Part shown: piece after piece, positions 1 to 9,682 of the stretch | Numbering within the stretch: position 1 is the stretch's first letter | Layout: every line of letters starts with the position of its first letter | From: Zavarzinia compransoris | GTDB lineage: Bacteria > Pseudomonadota > Alphaproteobacteria > Zavarziniales > Zavarziniaceae | Assembly: GCF_003173055.1 (NCBI RefSeq) | Contig: NZ_QGLF01000004.1 | Span: 186,001 to 250,000 of the forward strand | Length of the DNA: 64,000 nucleotides | Direction of reading: 5' to 3' | Translations under genes and position numbers: made by a program | The notes under the pieces: generated by a model | Told to the model about the DNA's origin: nothing | The model's input: the letters and a program-made list of their open reading frames with translations, nothing else | Database searches by the model: none

Positions 1-1412
<1,412 letters not shown>

Positions 1413-1477
1413 GGACGCGCGTTGACCCTATGCTGCACCGCTCCTAACATCGGCGGGTTTTCTCCGGGGGTCGATTC

Positions 1478-2506
1478 ATGGCGATGAAGATGGGGCGGTG
1501 GCTGGCGGCGGCCGGCATTCTGGCGGCGGTCGCGGCAACCGGGGCCAAGGCCCAGACGGTCGCGCCGTCCGGACCCCTCGAAGCCCGCGAGCAGCAGGAA
1601 AGTTTCACCCTGCTGATGGAGAACGACAAGTTCAACGGCACCGACAAATGGTACACCAGCGGCGCCAAGCTGATCCTGTCCCGGCCCGCGCCGGCGACGC
1701 CGGCCTTCATCGTCAGCCCGCTGATCGCGGCCAATCAATGGATTTTCGATCAGCCCGGGCGCAATCGCTACGAACTGGCGCTCGGCCAGAATATCTACGA
1801 GCCGAACGATGAAAGCCTGAACCCGCCGGACCCCCGCGACCGGCCCTATGCCGCCTGGGCCTATCTCTCCGCGACGGCGGTGGCCGAAAACCGCGGGCAG
1901 CAGAACACGCTGGAGGTTCAGCTGGGCGTGGTCGGTCCCTGGGCGCTCGGCAAGGAAATCCAGGATGTCGTTCACACCCTGATCGGTTCCGATCAGCCGA
2001 AGGGCTGGGGCAGCCAGTTGCCCAACGAGCCGGGGCTGCTCGTCGGCCTGTCCCGGCGCTGGCGGTCGACGCCGGTGCCGGTGGTGGGCGGCATCGGCAT
2101 CGATGTCGTGCCCTTCGTCGGGGTGGCGGTCGGCAATGTCCAGACCTATGCCAATCTCGGCGCGCAGCTTCGCCTGGGCTCGGCCTTGCGGGCCGATTTC
2201 GGCTCGCCCCGGGTGCGCCCGGCGGGCGGTGCCGCCATCCCCCTGATGCGCAATGAATTCGGCTGGTATGTCTTCGCCGGGGCCGAGGGCTGGGTGGTCG
2301 CCCGCGATATTTTCCTCGACGGCAGCACTTTCGAGGATTCGCCCAGCGTCTCGAAGGAGAGCGTGGTCGGCGAATGGAGCGTGGGCTTCGTCGCCTATGT
2401 CCCGGGCGGGCGCTTCAACGCGACCTATATCAAGCGCTCGGAGGAATTCTCCAGCCAGCCCAATGCCTTCGAATACGGCAGCGCCTCGCTGACCTTCGCG
2501 TTCTGA
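1478..2506 (+). CDS. LpxR-like lipid A 3'-O-deacylase family (DUF2219) outer membrane protein
   Basis: 342 residues. The N-terminus is a Sec signal peptide (basic MKMGR, a hydrophobic Ala/Leu/Val stretch, cleavage likely after GAKA at about residue 25), so the product is exported, most likely as an outer-membrane beta-barrel. The LpxR/DUF2219 pattern is clear: MENDKFNGTDKWYTSGAKL (E48, N49, D50, T60), DRPYAAWAYLS, a histidine in QDVVHTLIG (H166) followed by GWGSQLPNEPG, and a terminal Phe (LTFAF) as in many barrel proteins. In LpxR the Asn/Asp/Thr and His sites form the Ca-dependent phospholipase-A-like centre that removes the 3'-acyloxyacyl group of lipid A; these residues appear conserved. 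First gene of the 1478-8000 run. Whether it acts on lipid A or another acyl lipid cannot be told here. Confidence 0.85.
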   Translation: MAMKMGRWLAAAGILAAVAATGAKAQTVAPSGPLEAREQQESFTLLMENDKFNGTDKWYTSGAKLILSRPAPATPAFIVSPLIAANQWIFDQPGRNRYELALGQNIYEPNDESLNPPDPRDRPYAAWAYLSATAVAENRGQQNTLEVQLGVVGPWALGKEIQDVVHTLIGSDQPKGWGSQLPNEPGLLVGLSRRWRSTPVPVVGGIGIDVVPFVGVAVGNVQTYANLGAQLRLGSALRADFGSPRVRPAGGAAIPLMRNEFGWYVFAGAEGWVVARDIFLDGSTFEDSPSVSKESVVGEWSVGFVAYVPGGRFNATYIKRSEEFSSQPNAFEYGSASLTFAF

Positions 2507-2526
2507 GCGCCGGTCCCCCCGCCGCG

Positions 2527-3522
2527 ATGGACCCGGTCGCCGCCCTGGTGCTGGCCCGCCGCGCCGAGCATTCGAAGCCGGGCCGGCGCCGGGACGGGTT
2601 CCGCCTTGCGCTTGCCATCGAGGGCGGGGGCATGCGCGGCGTCGTCGCCGGGGGCATGGTCTCGGCGCTCGAACAGCTCGGCCTTGCCGATGTCTTCGAT
2701 GCCGTCTACGGCACTTCGGCCGGGGCCTGCGCCGGGGCCTATCTCCTGGCCGGCCAGGCGCGGGAAGGCACCCGGATCTTCTATCGCGACATCAACAATC
2801 CGCGCTTCATTCGCATCGGCCGGGCCCTGATCCGCCGGCCGGTGATGAATGTCGACCTGCTGATCGACCATGTGATGACCCGGGTCCGGCCGCTCGATAC
2901 CGCGCGGGTGATCGGCCATCCCGTGCCCCTGGTGATGATGGCGACCGATGTCGCGACCGGCGGGGCGGTCATGCTGCGCGATTTCGCCGACCACGGTCAG
3001 GTCATGCGGGGTTTGCGCGCGACCACCCGGCTGCCCCTGGTCGCCGGCCGGCCGGTCGATTGGACCGACGGCCGCCGGCTGGTCGACGGCGCGCTGTCCG
3101 CGCCCCTGCCGGTCGAACAGGCGGCGGTCGACGGGGCGACCCATGTCCTGGCCCTGGCGACCCGGCACGATGTCAGCACGATCGACGGCGGCCGGACCAA
3201 TGCCCTGTTCTCCCGCCTGCTGGCGCGCCATGTCTCCCCCGCCGTGGCCGAGGCCTATCTCGGGCGGGCGGCGCTGTTCACCGGTCTGGCCGGGGCGCTG
3301 TCCGGCCCGCGCCTGCCCTATGGGGGCGCGCCCCATGTCGCCCTGGTGCGGCCCATCGGGCGCTGGCGCCGGGTGTCCAAGGTCGAGCGGCGCGGGCTGA
3401 AGCTGATCCGCGGCGCCGATGCCGGCTGGCAGGCGGTGTGGCGCTGGCTGGGGGATGACGATCCGCCGCCTTTTCCGGATATGCTGCGCACCGGGCGGCG
3501 CTTGCGCAGGCGGGAAACATGA
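2527..3522 (+). CDS. Patatin-like phospholipase
   Basis: 331 residues from the ATG at 2527; the frame is open further upstream but that part overlaps the preceding gene. It has the complete patatin signature: oxyanion loop EGGGMRGVVAGG (residues 32-43), nucleophile elbow GTSAG (62-66, Ser64) and the Asp partner in LVDGALSAPLP (Asp187 in DGA). No signal peptide, so it is likely cytoplasmic or membrane-peripheral and hydrolyses acyl chains of phospholipids. The length fits the bacterial RssA/YjjU-like branch, which usually runs 300-400 residues. It starts 20 bases after the LpxR-like gene and its stop overlaps the next start (ATGA at 3519-3522), implying translational coupling. Confidence 0.88.
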   Translation: MDPVAALVLARRAEHSKPGRRRDGFRLALAIEGGGMRGVVAGGMVSALEQLGLADVFDAVYGTSAGACAGAYLLAGQAREGTRIFYRDINNPRFIRIGRALIRRPVMNVDLLIDHVMTRVRPLDTARVIGHPVPLVMMATDVATGGAVMLRDFADHGQVMRGLRATTRLPLVAGRPVDWTDGRRLVDGALSAPLPVEQAAVDGATHVLALATRHDVSTIDGGRTNALFSRLLARHVSPAVAEAYLGRAALFTGLAGALSGPRLPYGGAPHVALVRPIGRWRRVSKVERRGLKLIRGADAGWQAVWRWLGDDDPPPFPDMLRTGRRLRRRET

Positions 3523-4739
3523 CGGACGACGGCACCCCCCGGGCGGCCCCGGTGCGGAAGCGCCGGGTGCTGTTCGTCAGCGGCTTCGACCCGCGGGGCC
3601 CCCGGCACTATCACCAGCTCTGGCGAGACGAAGCGCCCAAGGCCGCGCGTGCCTTCGGTGCGGCGACGCGCTTCGACCTCGGCAATCGGCGCCGCCACGG
3701 CGAGACGGTGGTCGAATGGACGATCAGCGGCGAAACCCCGGTCGACGGCGTGCCGGTCCTGACCGAGACCCGCTTCGATTTCCTGCGCTGGGACGATCTC
3801 GCCCGCGAATTCTGGCCGAAGCCGGACTGGGTCTTCGTCGGGCGCACGCTGCGCACTCTGGTCCGGGGCATCGCCATCGGCTATTTCCGCCGGGTCTATG
3901 GGGTCAGGCGGCTCTATGTCCTGACCATGGTGCAGCCGGCGCTGCTGCTGATCGCTTTGATGGCCGGCCTGATGCTGGCGGCGGGCCTGGCCGCCGCGGC
4001 GGGGTTGGCCCTGGCGGGGCTGGCCTTGTCCTTGGCCCCGGCGGGTGCCCCCCTCGGGCTTTTGCTGATGCCGGCCGTGCTGCGCCGCCTGGACAAGGGC
4101 ACGGTATTGTGGCGCGGCGAGTTGAGCAGCTACTACGGCGCCCTCATCTTTAACGAGGCGCCGCAGATGCAGGCCCGGATGGATGCGATGGCCGGCCTGA
4201 TCGCCGCGGCCGCGGCCGAGGGCGGCGTCGACGAACTCCTCGTCATCGGCCACAGCGTCGGCACCACGGTCGCCATTTCCGCCCTGGCGCGGGCGCGGGC
4301 CCGGCGGCCCGAAGCCTTCGCCGGCCTGCCGGCGGTCGGCTTCGTCACCCTCGGCGCCATGACGCCCGCCCTGGCGGTGGAGCCGCGGGCGGCGTGGTTC
4401 CGGGCCGAGGTCGCGGCGCTCGCGCTCGATCCCGCTATCGCCTGGCTCGACGCCGGCGCGCCCTATGACGCCGTCTGCTTCGACCGGGTCGATCCGCTGA
4501 CGTTGAGCGGGCACGCCCGCCCGCCGGGGGCGCGCATCAGTCCGCTGCTGATGACGCCGCGTTTTCATGCGCTGTTCGATGCCGAAGCCTATGCGGCGCT
4601 GTGCCGCGACCGGGGGCAGATGCACACCCAATACCTGATGGCGACGCCGAAGCCCGGGCGCTGCGACTTCTTCGCCCTTGTCGCCGGACCGGTGGCGCTC
4701 AAGGATCGCTTCCCTGAGTTCGAACAGTATCAGGGGTAG
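3519..4739 (+). CDS. Membrane-anchored alpha/beta-hydrolase-like protein
   Basis: 406 residues. The N-terminal RRVLFVSGFDPRG resembles the first beta strand and oxyanion region of an alpha/beta hydrolase. A hydrophobic stretch at about residues 130-190 can hold two membrane segments. After it comes the nucleophile elbow IGHSVGTTVA (Ser246 in G-H-S-V-G). A His near the C-terminus (GQMHTQYLM) is a possible catalytic base, but I cannot assign the acid. Position between a patatin and a P450, with a 4-base overlap upstream and a 5-base gap downstream, argues for a lipid or ester substrate at the inner membrane. I do not recognise a named family, and the specific substrate is unknown. Confidence 0.75.
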   Translation: MTDDGTPRAAPVRKRRVLFVSGFDPRGPRHYHQLWRDEAPKAARAFGAATRFDLGNRRRHGETVVEWTISGETPVDGVPVLTETRFDFLRWDDLAREFWPKPDWVFVGRTLRTLVRGIAIGYFRRVYGVRRLYVLTMVQPALLLIALMAGLMLAAGLAAAAGLALAGLALSLAPAGAPLGLLLMPAVLRRLDKGTVLWRGELSSYYGALIFNEAPQMQARMDAMAGLIAAAAAEGGVDELLVIGHSVGTTVAISALARARARRPEAFAGLPAVGFVTLGAMTPALAVEPRAAWFRAEVAALALDPAIAWLDAGAPYDAVCFDRVDPLTLSGHARPPGARISPLLMTPRFHALFDAEAYAALCRDRGQMHTQYLMATPKPGRCDFFALVAGPVALKDRFPEFEQYQG

Positions 4740-4744
4740 CGTCC

Positions 4745-6133
4745 ATGGCCGGCTTCCGACCGCCCAAGCCCGAGCCGAAACCCGGCGGCCTGCCGTTCTG
4801 GAAGGTCCTGCCCGCCTGGCTGCATGACGGTCTCGCGGTGCTGTCCGAGAAGGCCTACCGCATGAAGATGGGGCAGTTCCGCCTGCCCACGCGGCGCTTC
4901 TTCATGCTGAACGACCCGCCCCTGATCCGCCGGGTGCTGGTCGACGAGGCCGGCAACTATCCGAAGAGCGATATTCTCGGCTTCATGCTGAAGCGCCTGA
5001 TGGGCGACAGTATCTTCACCTCGAACGGTGCGGTCTGGCGGCGCCAGCGCGCCATGCTGAACCCGGCCTTCGAGGCGACACGGGTGAAGCTGGTCTTCGA
5101 CCAGATGCGCCGCGCCGCCGACGAGATGACGGCCCGCCTGGACGCGGTCGCCGACGGCCGGCCCCATGCCGTCGATATCGAAACCACTCATGTCACCGCC
5201 GACATCATCCTGCGCACGATCTTTTCCGAATCCCTGGACCGGGAGCGGGCGGAGCAGGTCTTCACCGCCTTCAACCGGTTCCAGGAAATCGCCTATGGCC
5301 TCGGCATGCTGCGGGTGTTCCGGGTGCCGACCTTCCTGTTCTTCCGCCGCAACCGCGAGGCGGACCGCACGGCGCGCGACATCCGCGGCCTGCTGGCGCC
5401 CCTGATCCAGGCCCGGCTGGACCGCATCGCCCGGGGCGAGGCCGTGCCCGAACGCGACTTCCTGGCGGCCATGATCGAGGCCCGCGATCCCGAAAACGAC
5501 CAGCCGTTCGACTTCCGCGAGCTTTACGAGCAGGTCGCCATGCTGTTCCTGGCCGGGCACGAGACCTCGGCCAGCGCGCTCGCCTGGACCCTCTACCTCA
5601 TCGCCAGCCAGCCCGACGTCCAGGCGCGGCTGCATGCCGAGGTCGCGGCGGTCCTGGGCGAGCGGGAGCCGGAAATCGGCGACCTGCGCGGCATGGCCTA
5701 TCTCCGCGACGTGTTCCGGGAATCGCTGCGTCTCTATCCGCCCGTCGCCTTTTTCGCCCGCGAGCCGGCGGTGCGCGAATGCATGCGGGGCAAGGACGTG
5801 AAGCCCGGCTCCATCGTCTTCATCTCGCCCTGGATGCTGCACCGGAATATCGAGCATTGGGAGGCGCCGGATGAATTCGACGCCGGCCGCTTCGACACTG
5901 ACAAGGGCATCGAGGCGGCGCGCTGCGCCTATATGCCCTTCAGCATGGGGCCCCGGGTGTGCCTGGGGGCGGCCTTCGCCCAGCAGGAAGCGGCCCTGAT
6001 CCTGGCCATGCTGATCCGCCGCTATCGCTTCGAGACGGTCGAAGGCCATGTCCCGAAGCCGGTGGCGCGGCTGACGCTGCGTGCGGAAAACGGCGTGATG
6101 CTGCGCCTTTACCGGCGCGAGGCGGCGGCGTGA
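4745..6133 (+). CDS. Cytochrome P450
   Basis: 462 residues with all the P450 landmarks: I-helix oxygen-activation motif AGHETS (270-275), K-helix ExxR in ESLRLYPP (Glu326, Arg329), and the heme loop FSMGPRVCLG with axial Cys406. There is no N-terminal membrane anchor; the N-terminus is proline-rich. The sequence resembles the soluble bacterial P450s related to CYP4/CYP102-type fatty-acid hydroxylases (inference from ESLRLYPPV and the length). No ferredoxin or reductase lies next to it, so electron partners must be elsewhere. It begins 5 bases after the hydrolase gene and ends in a GTGA overlap with the glycosyltransferase, so lipid hydroxylation followed by glycosylation is a reasonable guess. 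Confidence 0.93.
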   Translation: MAGFRPPKPEPKPGGLPFWKVLPAWLHDGLAVLSEKAYRMKMGQFRLPTRRFFMLNDPPLIRRVLVDEAGNYPKSDILGFMLKRLMGDSIFTSNGAVWRRQRAMLNPAFEATRVKLVFDQMRRAADEMTARLDAVADGRPHAVDIETTHVTADIILRTIFSESLDRERAEQVFTAFNRFQEIAYGLGMLRVFRVPTFLFFRRNREADRTARDIRGLLAPLIQARLDRIARGEAVPERDFLAAMIEARDPENDQPFDFRELYEQVAMLFLAGHETSASALAWTLYLIASQPDVQARLHAEVAAVLGEREPEIGDLRGMAYLRDVFRESLRLYPPVAFFAREPAVRECMRGKDVKPGSIVFISPWMLHRNIEHWEAPDEFDAGRFDTDKGIEAARCAYMPFSMGPRVCLGAAFAQQEAALILAMLIRRYRFETVEGHVPKPVARLTLRAENGVMLRLYRREAAA

Positions 6134-7341
6134 GCCTGACCGCCGCCGCCATCGCCGGGGCCGCCTGGGGCCTGGGCAGCGGCGCGACCGCGCTTTGGGC
6201 CGCGCGCCGCATGCGGCGGCGGATGCCGCGGCTCGACGAAGCGGTGACGGCCCAGGCCGTGGTCATCATCCCCGCCACCGGCCCACTTCCCGGCTTGGAA
6301 GCGCTGATGGCCGCCCTCGGCCGCCAGACCTGCCGGCCGCGGGCCGTGGTGTTTGCGGTCGAATCCGAGCTGGACCCCGCCTTCGCGCGCCTCGCCGGCC
6401 TGCCCGGGGCGGGTGCCGGTGCCGGGCTGCCGGTCGCGGTGGTGATCGCGGGCGAGGCCGTCGCCGGCGGCCAGAAGGGCCGCAACCTTGCCGCTGCCCT
6501 TCGTGCGCATGGGGGCGATGCGCCCTTCATCGTCCTGGCCGATGCCGATATCGTGCCGCCGCCCGACTGGCTGGCCCATCTGCTGCGCCCCTTGTCGCGG
6601 GGGGCGGCGGAGATCGTCACCGGCTACCGCTGGCCGGTGCCGGGCGATGCGCGGCCGGCCACCGTGCTCGGCACTTGGATCGATCGCGGCGTCGCCGGCC
6701 TGCCCAAGCCCAACCGGGGCTGGCTGGTCTGGGGCGGTTCCGTCGCCCTGACCCCGGCGGTGGCCGGGCGCCTGTCCCTTGCCGACCTGCTGGAACGGGA
6801 AATTTCCGACGATCTGGCACTGGCGACGGCGGCGCGGGCGGCGGGCCTGCGCATCCTGTTCCGGGGCGCCGTGCTGGTGCCCACGCCCTTCGGCCACAGC
6901 CTGTCCTCCCTGCTGGCCTTCGGGCGGCGGCAATATCAGATGTTCATCCTCTATCAGCCCTGGCTGTGGGCCTGGGCCGGGGCGACGGTCGCGCTCAACC
7001 TGTTCGGGTCGCTGTCGCTGGCCTGGCTCGCCGTGGCCGGCGGCCCGGCGGGGGCGGCGGCCTTTGCCCTTTCGGTCCTCCTGGCCGCGCTCGGCGACCG
7101 GGAGCGGCGCCGCCTTGCCGCCGCCGCCGGCATCGCGGGCACGGGCGACCGGCGGGCGGAGGCGGCGCTGCGCCTCGTGCCCCTGGTGCTGCCCCTTGTC
7201 CATCTGCTGCATCTGGCAGCCGTTGTCGGCAGTCTCCGCCGCGGGCGGGTGGCCTGGGGCCATTGCGTTTACCGCATGCGGGGGCGGCAAGTCCTGTCCG
7301 TCACAAGACGGCCCTGGCAGGCTAGGGTTTCAGACGAATAA
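6130..7341 (+). CDS. GT2 glycosyltransferase, ceramide-glucosyltransferase-like
   Basis: 403 residues from a GTG at 6130 that overlaps the P450 stop (GTGA). An N-terminal hydrophobic helix (residues 4-24) precedes a GT-A domain with the DxD-type motif VLADADIVPP (Asp138, Asp140), a second acidic block in EREISDDLAL (224-231), and FGRRQYQM (264-271). That last block sits where ceramide glucosyltransferases and HpnI carry (Q/R)xxRW; here the Arg-Trp is not preserved. The C-terminal ~110 residues are hydrophobic and hold two or more membrane helices. This layout fits a transferase that adds a sugar to a membrane lipid on the cytoplasmic face. Acceptor and sugar donor are unknown. An upstream start in the same frame would lie deep inside the P450 gene and was rejected. 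Confidence 0.8.
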   Translation: MSLTAAAIAGAAWGLGSGATALWAARRMRRRMPRLDEAVTAQAVVIIPATGPLPGLEALMAALGRQTCRPRAVVFAVESELDPAFARLAGLPGAGAGAGLPVAVVIAGEAVAGGQKGRNLAAALRAHGGDAPFIVLADADIVPPPDWLAHLLRPLSRGAAEIVTGYRWPVPGDARPATVLGTWIDRGVAGLPKPNRGWLVWGGSVALTPAVAGRLSLADLLEREISDDLALATAARAAGLRILFRGAVLVPTPFGHSLSSLLAFGRRQYQMFILYQPWLWAWAGATVALNLFGSLSLAWLAVAGGPAGAAAFALSVLLAALGDRERRRLAAAAGIAGTGDRRAEAALRLVPLVLPLVHLLHLAAVVGSLRRGRVAWGHCVYRMRGRQVLSVTRRPWQARVSDE

Positions 7342-7358
7342 GGGGAGGGGCCGGAACC

Positions 7359-8000
7359 ATGGCCGAATACACGCTCTATTGCTTCGCCCAGTCGGGCAAT
7401 GCCTATAAGCCCGCCCTGTATCTCCAACTCGCCGGGGCGGATTGGGCGCCCCGCTTCGTCGATTTCTTCAACGGCGAGGGGCGGGGCGCCGATTTCCTGG
7501 CGAAGAATGTGATGGGCGAGGTGCCGATCCTCGAACACGGCGCGACGAGTCTCACTCAGTCGGGCGTGATCCTGGACTATCTGGTCTCGACCATCGGCCG
7601 TTTCGGCTGGAACAGCGAGGAGGAGCGGCGCGAGATCCTGCGCTGGATCCTGTTCGACAACCACAAGTTCACCAGCTATATCGCGACCTATCGCTTCCTG
7701 CTGAACTTCGCCCCGAAACCGGCGGCGCCCGAGGTGCTGGAGTTCCTGAAGGGCCGGGTCAAGGTAACGGCCAAGGTCCTGGCCGCGCATCTGGCCGGGC
7801 GCGATTTCGTCGTCGGCGACCGCCTGACCATCGCCGACCTGTCGCTGGCCGGCTATGTCTATTTCGCGCCGGAATACGGCATCGACTGGGCGGCGGACTA
7901 TCCCCCGATCCAGGCCTGGGCGGAACGGATCAAGGCCCAGCCGGGCTGGCGGCACCCCTACGACCTGATGCCCGGCCATCCCCTGCCGGGCCGGTCGTAA
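7359..8000 (+). CDS. Glutathione S-transferase family protein
   Basis: 213 residues, the normal GST length. It has the thioredoxin-like N-domain (EYTLYCFAQSGNAYKPAL) with the glutathione-binding segment VPILEHGATSLTQSGVILDYL split as VPIL and TQSGVIL, and an all-helical C-domain with the N-capping motif VGDRLTIADLSLAGY. The start at 7359 follows a strong ribosome site (GGGGAGGGG at about 7342). It lies 17 bases after the glycosyltransferase, so it may be the last gene of the same transcript. The expected role is conjugation or glutathione-dependent rearrangement of an electrophile, for example a P450 product; the substrate is unknown. It converges with the ammonia-lyase gene, leaving only 6 bases between stops. 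Confidence 0.87.
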   Translation: MAEYTLYCFAQSGNAYKPALYLQLAGADWAPRFVDFFNGEGRGADFLAKNVMGEVPILEHGATSLTQSGVILDYLVSTIGRFGWNSEEERREILRWILFDNHKFTSYIATYRFLLNFAPKPAAPEVLEFLKGRVKVTAKVLAAHLAGRDFVVGDRLTIADLSLAGYVYFAPEYGIDWAADYPPIQAWAERIKAQPGWRHPYDLMPGHPLPGRS

Positions 8001-8006
8001 GGGGCG

Positions 8007-9638
8007 TCATTCCAGCGGCCCGACCGCGGCTTCCACGGCATCCGTGATGGCGCCGGATTTCGCCAAATCGAGGGCGGCAGCGATCTCGTCGTGATACCAG
8101 CGGTCGCCGTCCAGGGCGGGCGGGATCACGGCGCGGATGGCGTCCAGCGCCGCCCGCGTGCCCTTGCCGAGGGGGTAGTCGCCCGCCAGCGGCTCGACCA
8201 GCGACAGCGCCTGGGCCGCCATCAGGGCTTCGGCGGCGACGATCTGCTCGACATTCTCGACGATGGTGCGGGCCTTCCGCGCGCACCACGTCGAATTGGA
8301 AACGTGATCCTCGGCATTGCTCTTGCCCGGGATCGAATCGACGCTGCCCGGCGTCGCCAGATGGCGGTTCTCCATGACCAGGGCCGACATCGTGCATTGC
8401 ACGGTGGCAAAGCCGGTATTGAGCCCGCGCTTGCCCGCCAGCAGGTTGCGCGGCAGGCCGTAGGACATGGTGGGATCGACCAGCCGGGCGAGGCGGCGCT
8501 CGGCGATCGCGCCGAGATCGGCCAGCGCGATGCCCAGCAGGTCCATGGCCTGGGCGATATAGGCGCCGTGGAAATGGCCGCCGGAAATCACCGTGTAACC
8601 GCCATCGTCCAGCCCGAACATCAGCGGATTGTCGGTCGCCGAATTGATCTCGGTGGTCACGATCCCCTCGACATAGTCGAGGGCCTGGGCGACCGGCCCA
8701 TGGACCTGCGGCGCGCAGCGCAGCGAATAGACGTCCTGCACCCGGGGCGGCGCCGGCTGGCCCGGGGCGCGGGCCTCGTCGGGGAAGACCACGTCGCGGG
8801 CGGCCTGCGAGCAGCGGGCGGAATCGCCGATCAGGCGCAGCACATTGCGCGCCACCTTGGCCTGGCCGGCATGGGGCCGGGCCTTGTGGACGCGGGGATC
8901 GAAGGCGGCCTTCTCGCCGCGCAGCGCCTCGAGGCTGAGGGCAAGGGAAATATCCGCCAGCTTCGCCACCCGCCGCGCGTCATGGGCGGCCAGCACGGCC
9001 AGGGCCAGCGAGACGGTGGAACCGTTGATCAGGGCCGAGGCATCCTTGGCCCCGAGCTTGAAATCGACTTCGAACCCGGCCTTGGCCAGGGCGTCGCGCG
9101 CGGGCATGCGCCTGCCCTTGTAGACGGCTTCGGCCCGGGGCAGGCCGGCCACCGTCGCCGCCAGATAGGCGAGGGGGGCGAGATCGCCCGAGGCGCCGAC
9201 CGATCCCTTCATCGGGATGACCGGATGCACGCCGGCGTTCAGCAGGGCGATCAGCCGCTCGACCACGGCGACATTGGGGCCGGAGTAATTCGAGGCGAAG
9301 GCATTGGCCCGCAGCAGCATGGTGGCGCGGGTGACATCCTCGGGGAAGGGCTCGCCCACCCCGGTGGCATGGGCCAGGATCGATTTTTCCTGATAGGCCG
9401 CCATATCGGCCATGGGCACGCGGATTTCCTTGAACAGGCCGACGCCGGTGTTGAAGGCATACATCAAGGGCGCCTCATCGTGCATCCAATGGGTGTCGAT
9501 ATAGGCGCGGGCATCGGCGATGGCGGCGCGGGCGGCGGGATGCAGGGCGGCCTTTTCGAAGCGGCCCTTGGCGCCGCGACGCGCCACGCTTACGGTGCCG
9601 GCGATCGAAAGGCGCCGGCCGTCGATTTTCACGGTCAT
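8007..9638 (-). CDS. HAL/PAL-family aromatic amino acid ammonia-lyase
   Basis: 543 residues from the ATG at 9638. The MIO prosthetic group forms from Ala-Ser-Gly (149-151) in GSVGASGDLAPLAYLA. Other family blocks are Tyr60 in MYAFNTGVG, YSLRCAPQVHGP, and TEINSATDNPLMF. In histidine ammonia-lyases the substrate-selecting pair ahead of A-x-G is Ser-His; here it is Ala-His (ILAHATGVGEP, His90), so histidine or a histidine-like substrate is favoured over Phe, but AFNTGVGLF is not the usual GVNTGFG of HutH. No urocanase, HutI or HutG gene is nearby; the partners are a carbamoylase-type amidohydrolase and a TPP enzyme. The product is therefore better called a HutH homologue than HutH itself. Longer upstream frame exists but encodes no recognisable sequence. 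Confidence 0.85.
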   Translation of the reverse strand: MTVKIDGRRLSIAGTVSVARRGAKGRFEKAALHPAARAAIADARAYIDTHWMHDEAPLMYAFNTGVGLFKEIRVPMADMAAYQEKSILAHATGVGEPFPEDVTRATMLLRANAFASNYSGPNVAVVERLIALLNAGVHPVIPMKGSVGASGDLAPLAYLAATVAGLPRAEAVYKGRRMPARDALAKAGFEVDFKLGAKDASALINGSTVSLALAVLAAHDARRVAKLADISLALSLEALRGEKAAFDPRVHKARPHAGQAKVARNVLRLIGDSARCSQAARDVVFPDEARAPGQPAPPRVQDVYSLRCAPQVHGPVAQALDYVEGIVTTEINSATDNPLMFGLDDGGYTVISGGHFHGAYIAQAMDLLGIALADLGAIAERRLARLVDPTMSYGLPRNLLAGKRGLNTGFATVQCTMSALVMENRHLATPGSVDSIPGKSNAEDHVSNSTWCARKARTIVENVEQIVAAEALMAAQALSLVEPLAGDYPLGKGTRAALDAIRAVIPPALDGDRWYHDEIAAALDLAKSGAITDAVEAAVGPLE

Positions 9639-9682
9639 GGGATGTTCCAGGTCAAGAGATAGCCTCGCCCCCGGCGGGGGGA

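Noticed and set aside
8007-9638. Naming the lyase hutH outright
   Set aside because: Motifs fit the family, but the selectivity pair differs and no hut genes are adjacent.
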